Shown here piece by piece: positions 46,340 through 55,810 of a stretch of DNA of 64,000 nt. Under the pieces are notes generated by a model. It worked only from the letters and a program-made list of their open reading frames with translations, had not been told where the DNA came from and ran no database searches. This stretch comes from Actinomyces dentalis DSM 19115 (GTDB lineage Bacteria > Actinomycetota > Actinomycetes > Actinomycetales > Actinomycetaceae). The position numbers were made by a program, and so were the translations under genes. Where the stretch lies: assembly GCF_000429225.1 (NCBI RefSeq), contig NZ_AUBL01000004.1:60752-124751 (forward strand), written 5' to 3'. Position 1 is the first letter of the stretch. Every line of letters begins with the position of its first letter.

Positions 46340-47284
46340 ATGGCAGGCAACCAGCGCGTCTACAAGCAGCGCATCCGATCCACCCAGACCCTCCAGAAGG
46401 TGTTCCGGGCCATGGAGCTCATCGCCTCCTCCCGGATCGGTGCCGCGAGCCGCAACGCGCAGGAGGCGAGCCCCTACGACCACGCCCTGTCCCAGGCCGT
46501 GGCCGCCGTCGGCACCTACTCCCACCTGGAGCACCCCATCACCCGCGAGCGCACGGACACGAACCGGGTCGCCGTCCTGGTGGTCACCTCCGACCGGGGC
46601 ATGGCCGGCGCCTACTCGGCGACCGTTCTGCGCGAGTCCGAGCGGCTCATCGACCAGCTCGTCGAGGAGGGCCGGGATCCGGTCGTCTTCACCTTCGGGC
46701 GCCGGGCCCACTCCTACTTCACCTTCCGCGAGCGCGACGTGGAGTTCTCCTGGGTCGGCCAGTCCGACCGCCCCTCCGACGCCGTCATCGACGAGGTCGC
46801 CGCCGTGCTCCTGGACTACTTCCTCTACCCCCCCTCGGCCGGGGGCGTGGCCGAGGTCCACATCGTCTTCACCCGCTACGTCTCGATGGTCTCCCAGGTG
46901 CCCGAGGTGCGCCGCATGCTGCCGCTGACCGTCGTGGACATCGACGGCCCCGGCGAGCTCAACCGCGATGACATCGCCGCGGCCCAGATCAAGGCCCGTC
47001 CCGATCCGACGGCGGCCGCGCCGCTGTACGAGTTCGCGCCCTCCGCCGCCGAGGTCCTCGACGGCCTGCTCACCCGCTACGTGCACTCGCGCATCCGCAA
47101 CGCCCTGCTGCAGGCGGCGGCCTCCGAGCTGGCCAGCCGCCAGCAGGCCATGCACACCGCCACGGACAACGCCGAGGACCTCATCACCACCTACACCCGC
47201 CTGGCCAACGCGGCGCGCCAGGGCGACATCACCCAGGAGATCACGGAGATCGTCTCGGGTGCCGACGCCCTGGGCGCCGAGTAG
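46340..47284 (+). CDS. atpG: F1Fo ATP synthase subunit gamma
   Basis: 314 residues. Central shaft; N-terminal RIRSTQTLQKVFRAMELIASSRI and C-terminal RNALLQAAASELASRQQAMHTATDNAEDLI form the coiled coil. An extra loop is present in the globular part, as in actinobacteria. Start two bases after the atpA stop; AAGAAGGG acts as ribosome site. Confidence 0.96.
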   Translation: MAGNQRVYKQRIRSTQTLQKVFRAMELIASSRIGAASRNAQEASPYDHALSQAVAAVGTYSHLEHPITRERTDTNRVAVLVVTSDRGMAGAYSATVLRESERLIDQLVEEGRDPVVFTFGRRAHSYFTFRERDVEFSWVGQSDRPSDAVIDEVAAVLLDYFLYPPSAGGVAEVHIVFTRYVSMVSQVPEVRRMLPLTVVDIDGPGELNRDDIAAAQIKARPDPTAAAPLYEFAPSAAEVLDGLLTRYVHSRIRNALLQAAASELASRQQAMHTATDNAEDLITTYTRLANAARQGDITQEITEIVSGADALGAE

Positions 47285-48775
<1,491 letters not shown>

Positions 48776-48781
48776 GCGGTC

Positions 48782-49144
48782 ATGGCGCAGGAGGGGTCGC
48801 GGGCGTGGGGGTCCGGTTTGAGCGTGGAGGTGGTCTCCCGTCACGGGGGCACGGTCTTCGCCGGTGAGGCGGAGCGGGTCTCCGTGCCCCTGATCGACGG
48901 CGAGCTCGGCGTGCTGCCGGGCCGCCAGCCGATCCTGGCCCTGCTGGGGCGCGGCACGGTGCGCATCGTCGGGGAGGACGGGTCCGCCGCGCCGATCGTC
49001 GTGGCGGGCGGCTTCTGCTCGGTGGACCACAATGTGGTGACCGTGGCCGCCGACCGGGTCGGCTCGGAGATCACGGGCACGGCCGAGGACATCGATATGC
49101 TCACCGAGACCGTGGTGGCCACGGACTCGGAGGACCTGGACTGA
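48782..49144 (+). CDS. atpC: F1Fo ATP synthase subunit epsilon
   Basis: 120 residues. Beta-sandwich domain: VEVVSRHGGTVFAGEAERVSVPLIDGELGVLPGRQPILALLGRGTVRI. The C-terminal inhibitory helices are very short (EDIDMLTETVVATDSEDLD), so self-inhibition of the kind seen in E. coli is probably reduced. Follows atpD by six bases. Confidence 0.95.
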   Translation: MAQEGSRAWGSGLSVEVVSRHGGTVFAGEAERVSVPLIDGELGVLPGRQPILALLGRGTVRIVGEDGSAAPIVVAGGFCSVDHNVVTVAADRVGSEITGTAEDIDMLTETVVATDSEDLD

Positions 49145-49146
49145 CG

Positions 49147-49548
49147 ATGGGCGCGATGGGCTGGTGCGTGCCGGCGGTCCTGGCCGGCTCGCTCGTGCTC
49201 GTCGTCGTCTTCCTGGCGCGCCTGCGCTTCCTGGCCTCGCAGGTCGGCTCCTTCGAGTGCGCCCTGCTGCGCTCGGGGCGCAGACGCTATATGAGCGGCA
49301 TCGCCACCTTCGGCGACGAGGCCATCGAGTGGCACCGGCTCATCTCCCTGTCGCCGCGGGCCCGCTACCGGATGCACCGCGACGACCTGGTCCTGGGCGG
49401 GCCCCGCCCCCGGGCGGGCGGGCGGATCGTCGACGTGACCTGCACGGTCGCGGGGAAGTCCTTCGATCTGGCCATGCTCAGCGACTCGCACTCGGCGCTG
49501 GTGGCCTGGCTGGAGTCCGCCGCCCCCACGCAGCCCTCGCTCCTGTGA
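49147..49548 (+). CDS. DUF2550 family membrane protein
   Basis: 133 residues. One N-terminal membrane helix (VPAVLAGSLVLVVVFLARLRFLA) then a small PH-like domain (GSFECALLRSGRRRYMSGIATFGDEAIEWHRLISLSPRARY). It sits directly after atpC, as in mycobacteria (Rv1312). Function unknown; ATP synthase or envelope link suggested by position only. Confidence 0.9.
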   Translation: MGAMGWCVPAVLAGSLVLVVVFLARLRFLASQVGSFECALLRSGRRRYMSGIATFGDEAIEWHRLISLSPRARYRMHRDDLVLGGPRPRAGGRIVDVTCTVAGKSFDLAMLSDSHSALVAWLESAAPTQPSLL

Positions 49549-49610
49549 GTCGGCGCGCGCCGGGACGGGCGGCCGCGGCCCCGTCCAGCCGGCACCGGTA
49601 GGCTGCCCGG

Positions 49611-50306
49611 GTGCGCGTCGTCATCGCTTCCTGCTCCGTGGACTACTCCGGGCGCCTGGACGCCCACCTGCCCCGGGCCACCCGGCTCATCATGGTCAAG
49701 GCCGACGGCAGCGTGCTCGTCCACTCCGACGGCGGCTCCTACAAGCCGCTGAACTGGATGAGCCCGCCCGCCCGGCTCGCCGAGGTCGACCCCGACGAGG
49801 AGGACCGGGAGATCGGCGTGATCGCCCGCTGGGAGGTGAGCGCCACCAGGACCGACGACCGGCTCGTCATCCGCCTGTTCGACATCGTCTCCGACACCAG
49901 TGCGGACCTGGGCGTGGACCCGGGCCTGACCAAGGACGGCGTCGAGGCCCACCTCCAGGAGCTCCTGGCCGAGCGGGTCGAGGTGCTCGGGCCCGGGTGG
50001 AGGCTCGTGCGCCGGGAGTACCCCACGCCGCTGGGCCCGGTCGACCTGCTCGTGCGCGATGAGTCCGGCGCCGCCGTCGCCGTCGAGGTCAAGCGTGTGG
50101 GCGGGATCGACGGCGTCGAGCAGCTGACCCGCTACGTCGACATGCTGGACCGCGACCCGCTCCTGACGCCCGTGCGCGGGCTCTTCGCCGCCCAGCAGAT
50201 CAGGCCCCAGGCGCGCGTGCTGGCCGAGGACCGCGGCATCCGCTGCGTGGTCCTGGACTACGACGCCCTGCGCGGCCTGGACGACCCCTCCTCCCGGCTG
50301 TTCTGA
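49611..50306 (+). CDS. nucS: Mismatch-specific endonuclease NucS/EndoMS
   Basis: 231 residues. It cuts mismatched DNA on both strands, the non-MutS/L mismatch repair of actinobacteria and archaea. N-terminal DNA-binding domain [54 protein letters not shown]-terminal RecB-like nuclease with the catalytic Asp in [11 protein letters not shown] and EVK in [20 protein letters not shown] 49611 stands six bases after TAGGCT (49599-49604): leaderless. Position after atpC-DUF2550 as in mycobacteria. Confidence 0.95.
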   Translation: MRVVIASCSVDYSGRLDAHLPRATRLIMVKADGSVLVHSDGGSYKPLNWMSPPARLAEVDPDEEDREIGVIARWEVSATRTDDRLVIRLFDIVSDTSADLGVDPGLTKDGVEAHLQELLAERVEVLGPGWRLVRREYPTPLGPVDLLVRDESGAAVAVEVKRVGGIDGVEQLTRYVDMLDRDPLLTPVRGLFAAQQIRPQARVLAEDRGIRCVVLDYDALRGLDDPSSRLF

Positions 50307-50317
50307 CGGGCGGCGCC

Positions 50318-51568
50318 ATGGCTGCAACGGCCCCCGCCCCGCGTGAGATGTCCTACCTGCGCTTGGTCGCCCAGGGGCTCGTGGGGGCGACGGCGGCGCC
50401 GGAGCCCGCCGAGGCGGTGCGCCGCCAGTTGGCCGTCCAGGGCCAGCAGGTCTCCTCCGCGTCCCACGCGATCGTCTCCCGGACCGCGCGGGCCGGGCGC
50501 GCCGACGTCGACGCGGCCTTCGAGGCCGGCCGGCTGGTGCGGTCCTGGCCCATGCGCGGCACCATCCACATCACGACGGCGGCCGACCACCACTGGCTGC
50601 GAGTCGCCCTCATGCATCGGATGGACGCGTGGGCGAGGCGCACCGAGAAGTGGCTGGGGCTCGACGACGCCCTCCTGGAGCGGGCGGGCGGGCTCGCGCT
50701 GGCGGCCATCGCCGCCGAGGGGCCGCTGCGCCGCGCCCGCCTGCTGCGGGTGTGGCGGGACGGCGGCCTCATGGGCGCCGACTCCGGGTCCGACTCCGGC
50801 GCCGGGGCGCAGCGCGGGCGCCACCTGCTGGTCCGCCTCCAGCGCGAGGGCGTCCTCGTCCAGGGGCCGCGGCGCGGCAACGAGCACCTGGTGGTCGATG
50901 CGACCGCGCTGCTGCCGGCGGAGAGCGGCCCGGGCGGCGCCGGCGGCGGGGCGCACGGCACCGCCGGCCACCGCGCCGCCGTCGCCGAGATCGCCCGGCG
51001 CTACGCCACCAGCCACGGGCCGGTGCGCGCGGCCGACCTGGCCCGCTGGACGGCGCTGCCCCTGGGCGAGGCCGCCCGGGCCCTGGAGGACGCCGTCGAG
51101 ATGACCAATGCCGCCGACTACGCCGTCCGGGCGGGGCGCGGCGATGTGCCGCTGGTGCGGGCGGCGGCCGACGGCGGGCTGCGCGGGGCCGTGCGCGCAA
51201 CCGGCGCAGGGGCGCTCCCGGCGTCGGGCGCGGCGGGGCGCGCCACGACCCTGTACATGCGCGCCGACCTGCCCGACCTGCTCGCCGCCTCCCGGAGACG
51301 GGCCGCCGGCACCCACTTCCTGGCCGCCTTCGACGAGGTGCACGTGGGCTACAAGGACCGCGCGTGCCTGACCGACGCCGCGGGCGAGCGGCTCATCTGC
51401 CCGGCGGCCAACGGCATGTTCCGCCCCCTGCTCGTGGACCGCGGACGCGTGGTCGCCGTCCGGCCGGCGGGGGCGGGGCTGCTGTGGGCCGACGACGCCC
51501 GCCGCTCGGCCCGCCTGGAGCGCGACGTGGAGCGGGCGGTGCGCGACATGGAGCGCCGTCTGGCCTGA
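50318..51568 (+). CDS. Winged-helix DNA-binding domain protein (HTH_42, AlkX/YcaQ-related)
   Basis: 416 residues. The family pattern is RQLAVQGQQVSSASHAIVSRT, GRLVRSWPMRGTIHITTAADHHWL and the C-terminal FLAAFDEVHVGYKDRACLTD…ICPAANGMFRPLLVDRGRVVAV. Related HTH_42 proteins (YcaQ, AlkX, AlkD-unrelated) act on DNA crosslinks or abasic sites. Two Gly/Ala-rich insertions are present. Adjacent to nucS (12 bp gap), which supports a DNA-maintenance role; that is inference. Confidence 0.85.
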   Translation: MAATAPAPREMSYLRLVAQGLVGATAAPEPAEAVRRQLAVQGQQVSSASHAIVSRTARAGRADVDAAFEAGRLVRSWPMRGTIHITTAADHHWLRVALMHRMDAWARRTEKWLGLDDALLERAGGLALAAIAAEGPLRRARLLRVWRDGGLMGADSGSDSGAGAQRGRHLLVRLQREGVLVQGPRRGNEHLVVDATALLPAESGPGGAGGGAHGTAGHRAAVAEIARRYATSHGPVRAADLARWTALPLGEAARALEDAVEMTNAADYAVRAGRGDVPLVRAAADGGLRGAVRATGAGALPASGAAGRATTLYMRADLPDLLAASRRRAAGTHFLAAFDEVHVGYKDRACLTDAAGERLICPAANGMFRPLLVDRGRVVAVRPAGAGLLWADDARRSARLERDVERAVRDMERRLA

Positions 51569-51649
51569 GCGGCCCGGCCGGCGCCGGCCGGACGGATCTG
51601 ACCGGCCCCGGCCCGACCGGCCGGTGCGGATCCGCGCCGAGCACCTGAA

Positions 51650-51703
51650 GTTTGCATTTCAAACCAAAGGGGGTATCCTGCTCCTGAAGTTTGAAGTGCA
51701 AAC
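51650..51703. promoter_or_regulatory. Paired palindromes around the promoter of the ABC exporter operon
   Basis: GTTTG-CATTT-CAAAC (51650-51664) and GTTTG-AAGTG-CAAAC (51689-51703), both preceded by CCTGAA. They are 39 bp apart and flank TATCCT (51673-51678), a likely -10. The block is unusually AT-rich. A typical TetR/PadR-type repressor pair; no such regulator is next to the operon, so the regulator is elsewhere in the genome. Confidence 0.6.
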
Positions 51704-51738
51704 CGGTCTTCGACACCGAATACCAGTGAGGAGCCACC

Positions 51739-52749
51739 ATGGAAGTCTCCGCCGCGCCCCGGCGGGCCCCCTCGCCGTCGGCCGCAGAACGCCGCCCGCC
51801 CGACGCCGCGCCCGACCGCGCCGCCCCGGTCATGCAATGGCGCCGCGCGGGCAAGCGCTACCCGGGCGCCGCCGCCCCCGCCCTGGACGACGTCTCCTTC
51901 GCCGTGCGCCCTGGCGAGATCGTGGTGCTGGTCGGCCCCAACGGCTCGGGCAAGACCACGGCTATGGAGATGATCTCCGGCCTGCGCCCCCCGACCTCGG
52001 GCGAGGTCAGCATCGACGGGCAGCCCGTGCGCCCCCTTGCCCCGCAGCGCGCCCTCATCGGCGTCCAGCTCCAGGAGACGGGCCTGCCCCAGCGCCTGAG
52101 AGTCCGCGAGGCCGTCCGCGCGGTCGCCGCCCTGTACGCCGACCCGGGCCCGGTCGAGCGGATCGTCGCCCAGCTCGGCCTGGACGCCCGCGCGGCCCAG
52201 ACCATCGATTCCCTGTCGGGCGGGTGGGCCAGGCGCCTGGACGTCGCCCTGGCCTGCATCGGCCGCCCCCGCGCCCTCGTCCTGGACGAGCCGACCAGCG
52301 GCATCGACCCGGTGGCGCGCGCCGAGCTGTGGGAGTTCCTCCGGCTGCGCCGCGCCGAGGGCGTCGCCGTCCTCGCCTCCACCCACGACCTGAGCGAGGC
52401 CGAGGCCTACGCCGACCGGCTCCTGGTCCTCGACCGCGGCCGCCTGATCCTGCAGGGGACGGTCGAGGAGGTCCTCGGCCCGGCCGACGGCCGGTGGCGG
52501 CTGCGGCTCATCGGGGCCGACCCCTCCGTGGACGCCTGGGCCCGCGCTCGCGGCCTCGACCTGGTGGGGACGGGGGAGGTGCGCGTGCTCATCGCCGACA
52601 AGGAGGCCGTCACGGCCATGGCCGACGTGATCGAGGCGGCCCGGGGCCGCGGCGAGCTGCGCTACCAGGACATCCTGAAGGGGCCGATCCGGCTGGAGGA
52701 CGTCTTCGCCGAGGCGGTCTCGCGAGCCGACCGGGGGGCGGCCGCATGA
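51739..52749 (+). CDS. ABC exporter ATP-binding protein (ABC-2 type)
   Basis: 336 residues. Walker A GPNGSGKTT, Q-loop VQLQETGLPQRL, signature LSGGWARR (W replaces Q of LSGGQ), Walker B ALVLDEPTSGIDP and H-loop STHDLSEAEAYADR. The N-terminal 30 residues are Pro/Ala-rich and absent in most relatives. GAGGAG precedes the ATG. Forms an exporter with the permease encoded next, with which it overlaps by four bases. Controlled through the palindromes at 51650-51703. Confidence 0.93.
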   Translation: MEVSAAPRRAPSPSAAERRPPDAAPDRAAPVMQWRRAGKRYPGAAAPALDDVSFAVRPGEIVVLVGPNGSGKTTAMEMISGLRPPTSGEVSIDGQPVRPLAPQRALIGVQLQETGLPQRLRVREAVRAVAALYADPGPVERIVAQLGLDARAAQTIDSLSGGWARRLDVALACIGRPRALVLDEPTSGIDPVARAELWEFLRLRRAEGVAVLASTHDLSEAEAYADRLLVLDRGRLILQGTVEEVLGPADGRWRLRLIGADPSVDAWARARGLDLVGTGEVRVLIADKEAVTAMADVIEAARGRGELRYQDILKGPIRLEDVFAEAVSRADRGAAA

Positions 52750-53573
52750 GCGCGGCGCAGCACCCGGCCCGGCGCCCGGCCCAGCGCCCGACGGCCGCCG
52801 ACCCCGATCGGCCGGCCCTCGCGCCCGGGTGGCGCGTCGTGGCGGTGTGGTCCCGCCAGGAGCTCGTCCTGCTGCTGCGCGAGCCCGTCGCCGTGTTCTT
52901 CTCCCTCGCCTTCCCGGTGATCATGTACGTCTTCATCGGCATCCCCTACGCCTCGACCGAGGTCGCCCCCGGCGTGAGGTTCATCGACGTCATGTTCCCC
53001 TCGCTCATCCTGACGGTGATCGCCAACCTGCTGCTCATGGGAATGCCGATCTACCTGGCCGAGCTCCGCTCGCGCGGGATCGACCGGCGCTACGCCACCC
53101 TCCCGCTGCGGGGCGGGCACTTCGTGATCGCCCTGCTGCTGTCCACGCTCGCGCTGGTCATGGCCGCCTCAACGATCATCGTCCTGGTGGTGGCCGTGCG
53201 CGACGGGGTGAGACCCGAGCTGTGGAACCCGCGCCTCCTCCTGATCATGGCGGGCTCGATCGTCTGGCTCTCGGCGCTGGGCTTCCTCATCGGCGCGCTG
53301 AGGGTCTCCTCGCGCACGACCCAGGCCCTGTCGGCCGCCGTCTTCTTCCTCATGTTCTTCGGCTCGGGCGCGGCCATGCCCCTGGACCAGCTGCCCGAGA
53401 TCCTCAAGAGGATCCTGGAGTGGAACCCCCTCAAGCAGTGGCTCGACGTCGCGGTGGGCCTCTACACGGGCACCGGGGTCGAGCGGGTCGAGTGGCTCCG
53501 GCTCGCCCTGGCGCTGCCCCTGACCCTGGGATGCGTCCTGGCGGGCTCGCGGCTGTGGCGGCGCCGGACGTGA
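52746..53573 (+). CDS. ABC-2 type transporter permease
   Basis: 275 residues. After an N-terminal Pro/Arg tail there are six helices (EPVAVFFSLAFPVIMYVFIGIPY first). Typical ABC2 pattern: LAELRSRGIDRRYATLPLRGGHFVIALLL and FFGSGAAMPLDQLPEILKRILEWNPLKQWLD. Exports a hydrophobic compound or antibiotic; substrate unknown. ATG overlaps the ATPase stop. Confidence 0.92.
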   Translation: MSAAQHPARRPAQRPTAADPDRPALAPGWRVVAVWSRQELVLLLREPVAVFFSLAFPVIMYVFIGIPYASTEVAPGVRFIDVMFPSLILTVIANLLLMGMPIYLAELRSRGIDRRYATLPLRGGHFVIALLLSTLALVMAASTIIVLVVAVRDGVRPELWNPRLLLIMAGSIVWLSALGFLIGALRVSSRTTQALSAAVFFLMFFGSGAAMPLDQLPEILKRILEWNPLKQWLDVAVGLYTGTGVERVEWLRLALALPLTLGCVLAGSRLWRRRT

Positions 53574-53674
53574 CGCCGCGCGGCGGAGCCGGACGCGGGT
53601 CCGACGGCCGACTGCCCGGGGCGCCGCGCGCCGTCGCCTCCGGGCGGGTGCGGCGCCCCGGGTAGTCTGCCGCC

Positions 53675-54937
53675 ATGAGCCCCGCCGTTCCCGCCGCCGC
53701 TGCACCCGCCCCCGCGACCACCGCCCGCCGGGGCCGGGTCGTCACCCCCGACCGCATCATCGACGACGGCGCCGTCGTCGTCACCGATCGGCACATCGCC
53801 TGGGTCGGCCCGGCCGCCGCCGCCGGGCGCGCGGGCTTCGGCGACGCCGTCGCCGCCGCCGAGAGCGCCCCCGGGGGCGGCTACCTCCTGCCCGGCCTGG
53901 TCGACGTCCACTGCCACGGCGGCGGCGGCGAGTCCTTCCCCAACGCCCGGACCGCCGAGCAGGCCATGACGGCCGTCATGGAGCACCGCCGCGCCGGCAC
54001 CACCAGCCTCGTGGCCTCCTGCGTCACCGCCTCCGCCGAGGTCCTGCGCGAGCGCACCGCGGTGCTGGCCGACCTGTGCGAGCGCGGAGAGCTCGCCGCC
54101 ATCCACTTCGAGGGGCCCTTCGTCTCCGTCGAGCGCTGCGGCGCCCAGGACCCCACCTACATCATCGACCCCGATGCGGACCTGGTCCGCGAGCTGATCG
54201 CCCTGGGCCGCGGCCACGTGGCCACCATGACCATCGCCCCCGAGAAGCCCGGCGTCACCGGCGACGACGGCGTCATCGCGGCCCTCATCGCCGGCGGCGC
54301 CCTGCCGAGCCTGGGCCACACCGACTCCGAGGCCGGCCCCGTGCGCGCCGCCCTGGCCGACGCCGCCGCCCGCCTGGACGCGCGCGCGGAGGCGGGACTG
54401 CCGATGCGCTGCGACCGGCCCACCGCCACCCACCTGTTCAACGGCATGCGCCCCATGCACCACCGCGCCCCCGGACCGGTGCCCGAGTTCCTCGCGGCGG
54501 CGGCCCGGGGCCGGTGCATCGTCGAGATGATCGGCGACGGCGTCCACCTCAATCCCGCCATCGTGCTCGACGTGTTCGAGACCCTGGGCCGGGACAATGT
54601 CGTCCTGGTCACCGACGCCATGGCCGCGGCCGGCATGGCCGACGGCGACTACGTGCTCGGCTCCCAGCCGGTCACCGTGGCCGACGGCGTCGCCCGCCTG
54701 AGCGAGGGCGGCGCCATCGCCGGCGGGACCAGCCGCCTCATCGACGTCGTGCGCACCACCTGGAGGGGCGGGGTGGGCCTGGTCGACGCCGTCTACGCCG
54801 CCTCCGTCCAGGGCGCCAGGATCCTCGGGGACGACTCGGTGGGCGCCCTGGAGGCCGGGTGCTGGGGCGACGTCGTCGTCACCGACGCCGACCTGGTCCC
54901 GGTGGACGTCCTGCGCCGCGGCGAGCCGGTCGCCTGA
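53675..54937 (+). CDS. nagA: N-acetylglucosamine-6-phosphate deacetylase
   Basis: 420 residues. Metal-dependent amidohydrolase releasing acetate from GlcNAc-6-P in amino-sugar recycling. Motifs: GYLLPGLVDVHCHGGGGESF (HxH metal site), AIHFEGPFVSVERCGA (Glu ligand), LGHTDSEAGP and THLFNGMRPMHHRAPG (His ligands), and catalytic Asp in VLVTDAMAAAGMADGDY. ATG 53675 stands six bases after TAGTCT (53663-53668): leaderless. No nagB is adjacent. Confidence 0.95.
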   Translation: MSPAVPAAAAPAPATTARRGRVVTPDRIIDDGAVVVTDRHIAWVGPAAAAGRAGFGDAVAAAESAPGGGYLLPGLVDVHCHGGGGESFPNARTAEQAMTAVMEHRRAGTTSLVASCVTASAEVLRERTAVLADLCERGELAAIHFEGPFVSVERCGAQDPTYIIDPDADLVRELIALGRGHVATMTIAPEKPGVTGDDGVIAALIAGGALPSLGHTDSEAGPVRAALADAAARLDARAEAGLPMRCDRPTATHLFNGMRPMHHRAPGPVPEFLAAAARGRCIVEMIGDGVHLNPAIVLDVFETLGRDNVVLVTDAMAAAGMADGDYVLGSQPVTVADGVARLSEGGAIAGGTSRLIDVVRTTWRGGVGLVDAVYAASVQGARILGDDSVGALEAGCWGDVVVTDADLVPVDVLRRGEPVA

Positions 54938-54946
54938 GCGCGGTTC

Positions 54947-55576
54947 TCAGCCCTCCAGACCCAGCAGCCGGCGGGCGTAGACGGCCTGGCCCGAGTGCTG
55001 GGCGGCGTCGTCGATGATCGAGACCAGGCGCGCGGCGCGGGTGACCGGAGGATTCCAGGAGCGGTCCACGACGTCGTCGAGGGCCGCCGCCTCCAGACCG
55101 TCCAGGTACTCGTGCGCCAGGGCGCAGGCGGCGTCGAGGTAGTCGGTCAGGAGCGCGAAGTCGTTCACGCGCACCAGTGCGGCCTGCTCGGGGGCGTGGC
55201 GCCAGTCCTCGGTGCCGTCGGGCAGAGGCAGGGCGAAGCGGGCGGAGAATCCCGCGCCGGTCCACAGGGGCTCGGTCCCGGCCAGGGCGCTGATCTGGAG
55301 GTCGATCTCCCGGGCCGTGTGCCAGGCGAGCCAGGTGAGGGAGTCGACGCGCGGAGCGAGCTCGGACACGGGCCGGGCATTGGCCTGCTCCAGGGTGACG
55401 CCGTCCAGGGCGCGGTCGAAGCGCTCGCGGGAGCGGTCCAGGCCGTCGGCGAGGAGGGCGCACGGGTCGGCGGCGGATGCCGGCGGGGCGGTCGCGGGGG
55501 TCGAGGTGCTCGAAGCGGCCGAGGTGGTCGATGCAGTCGGTGCGGTCGGTGCGATTGAGGCGGGGGTCTCACTCAT
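54947..55576 (-). CDS. DinB-family (DUF664-type) protein
   Basis: 209 residues. After a long Ser/Thr/Pro-rich N-terminus, a four-helix DinB bundle carries the metal-site His residues in LTWLAWHTAREIDLQ and DDAAQHSGQAVYARRLLG. Relatives are metal-dependent thiol transferases, some using mycothiol (bacillithiol in Firmicutes). ATG 55576 with TACCGT seven bases upstream on this strand suggests a leaderless message. Convergent with nagA, nine bases between the stops. Confidence 0.87.
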   Translation of the reverse strand: MSETPASIAPTAPTASTTSAASSTSTPATAPPASAADPCALLADGLDRSRERFDRALDGVTLEQANARPVSELAPRVDSLTWLAWHTAREIDLQISALAGTEPLWTGAGFSARFALPLPDGTEDWRHAPEQAALVRVNDFALLTDYLDAACALAHEYLDGLEAAALDDVVDRSWNPPVTRAARLVSIIDDAAQHSGQAVYARRLLGLEG

Positions 55577-55798
55577 GCGCCCCACGGTAGACCGATGCAC
55601 CACGAACGGAGGCGCATGGTGGGCCCGGGGAGTGCGGGGGCGCGGAAGATGCGGGGGAGCGCCGGAATCGTCAGACGGAGCCGGGGTTCGGACGGAGTGC
55701 GGGAGGCTCCGGGACGGCGCGCCTGGGGTCCCCGGCCGGAGCCCCGGAAACCCCCGAGCAATTGCCCCGTGGGCCTGGATTCGCGCCGGAAACGATGC

Positions 55799-55804
55799 TA
55801 AACT
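55799..55804 (+). promoter_or_regulatory. -10 box of the DUF222/HNH gene
   Basis: TAAACT followed by exactly six bases and the ATG at 55811; leaderless arrangement. Confidence 0.6.
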
Positions 55805-55810
55805 GTACAC

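Noticed and set aside
40870..46350. A 1,826-codon open frame on the minus strand opposite the atp genes
   Set aside because: It is antisense to the highly conserved ATP synthase genes and has low-complexity Gly/Val/Arg/His-rich composition; an effect of high GC content.
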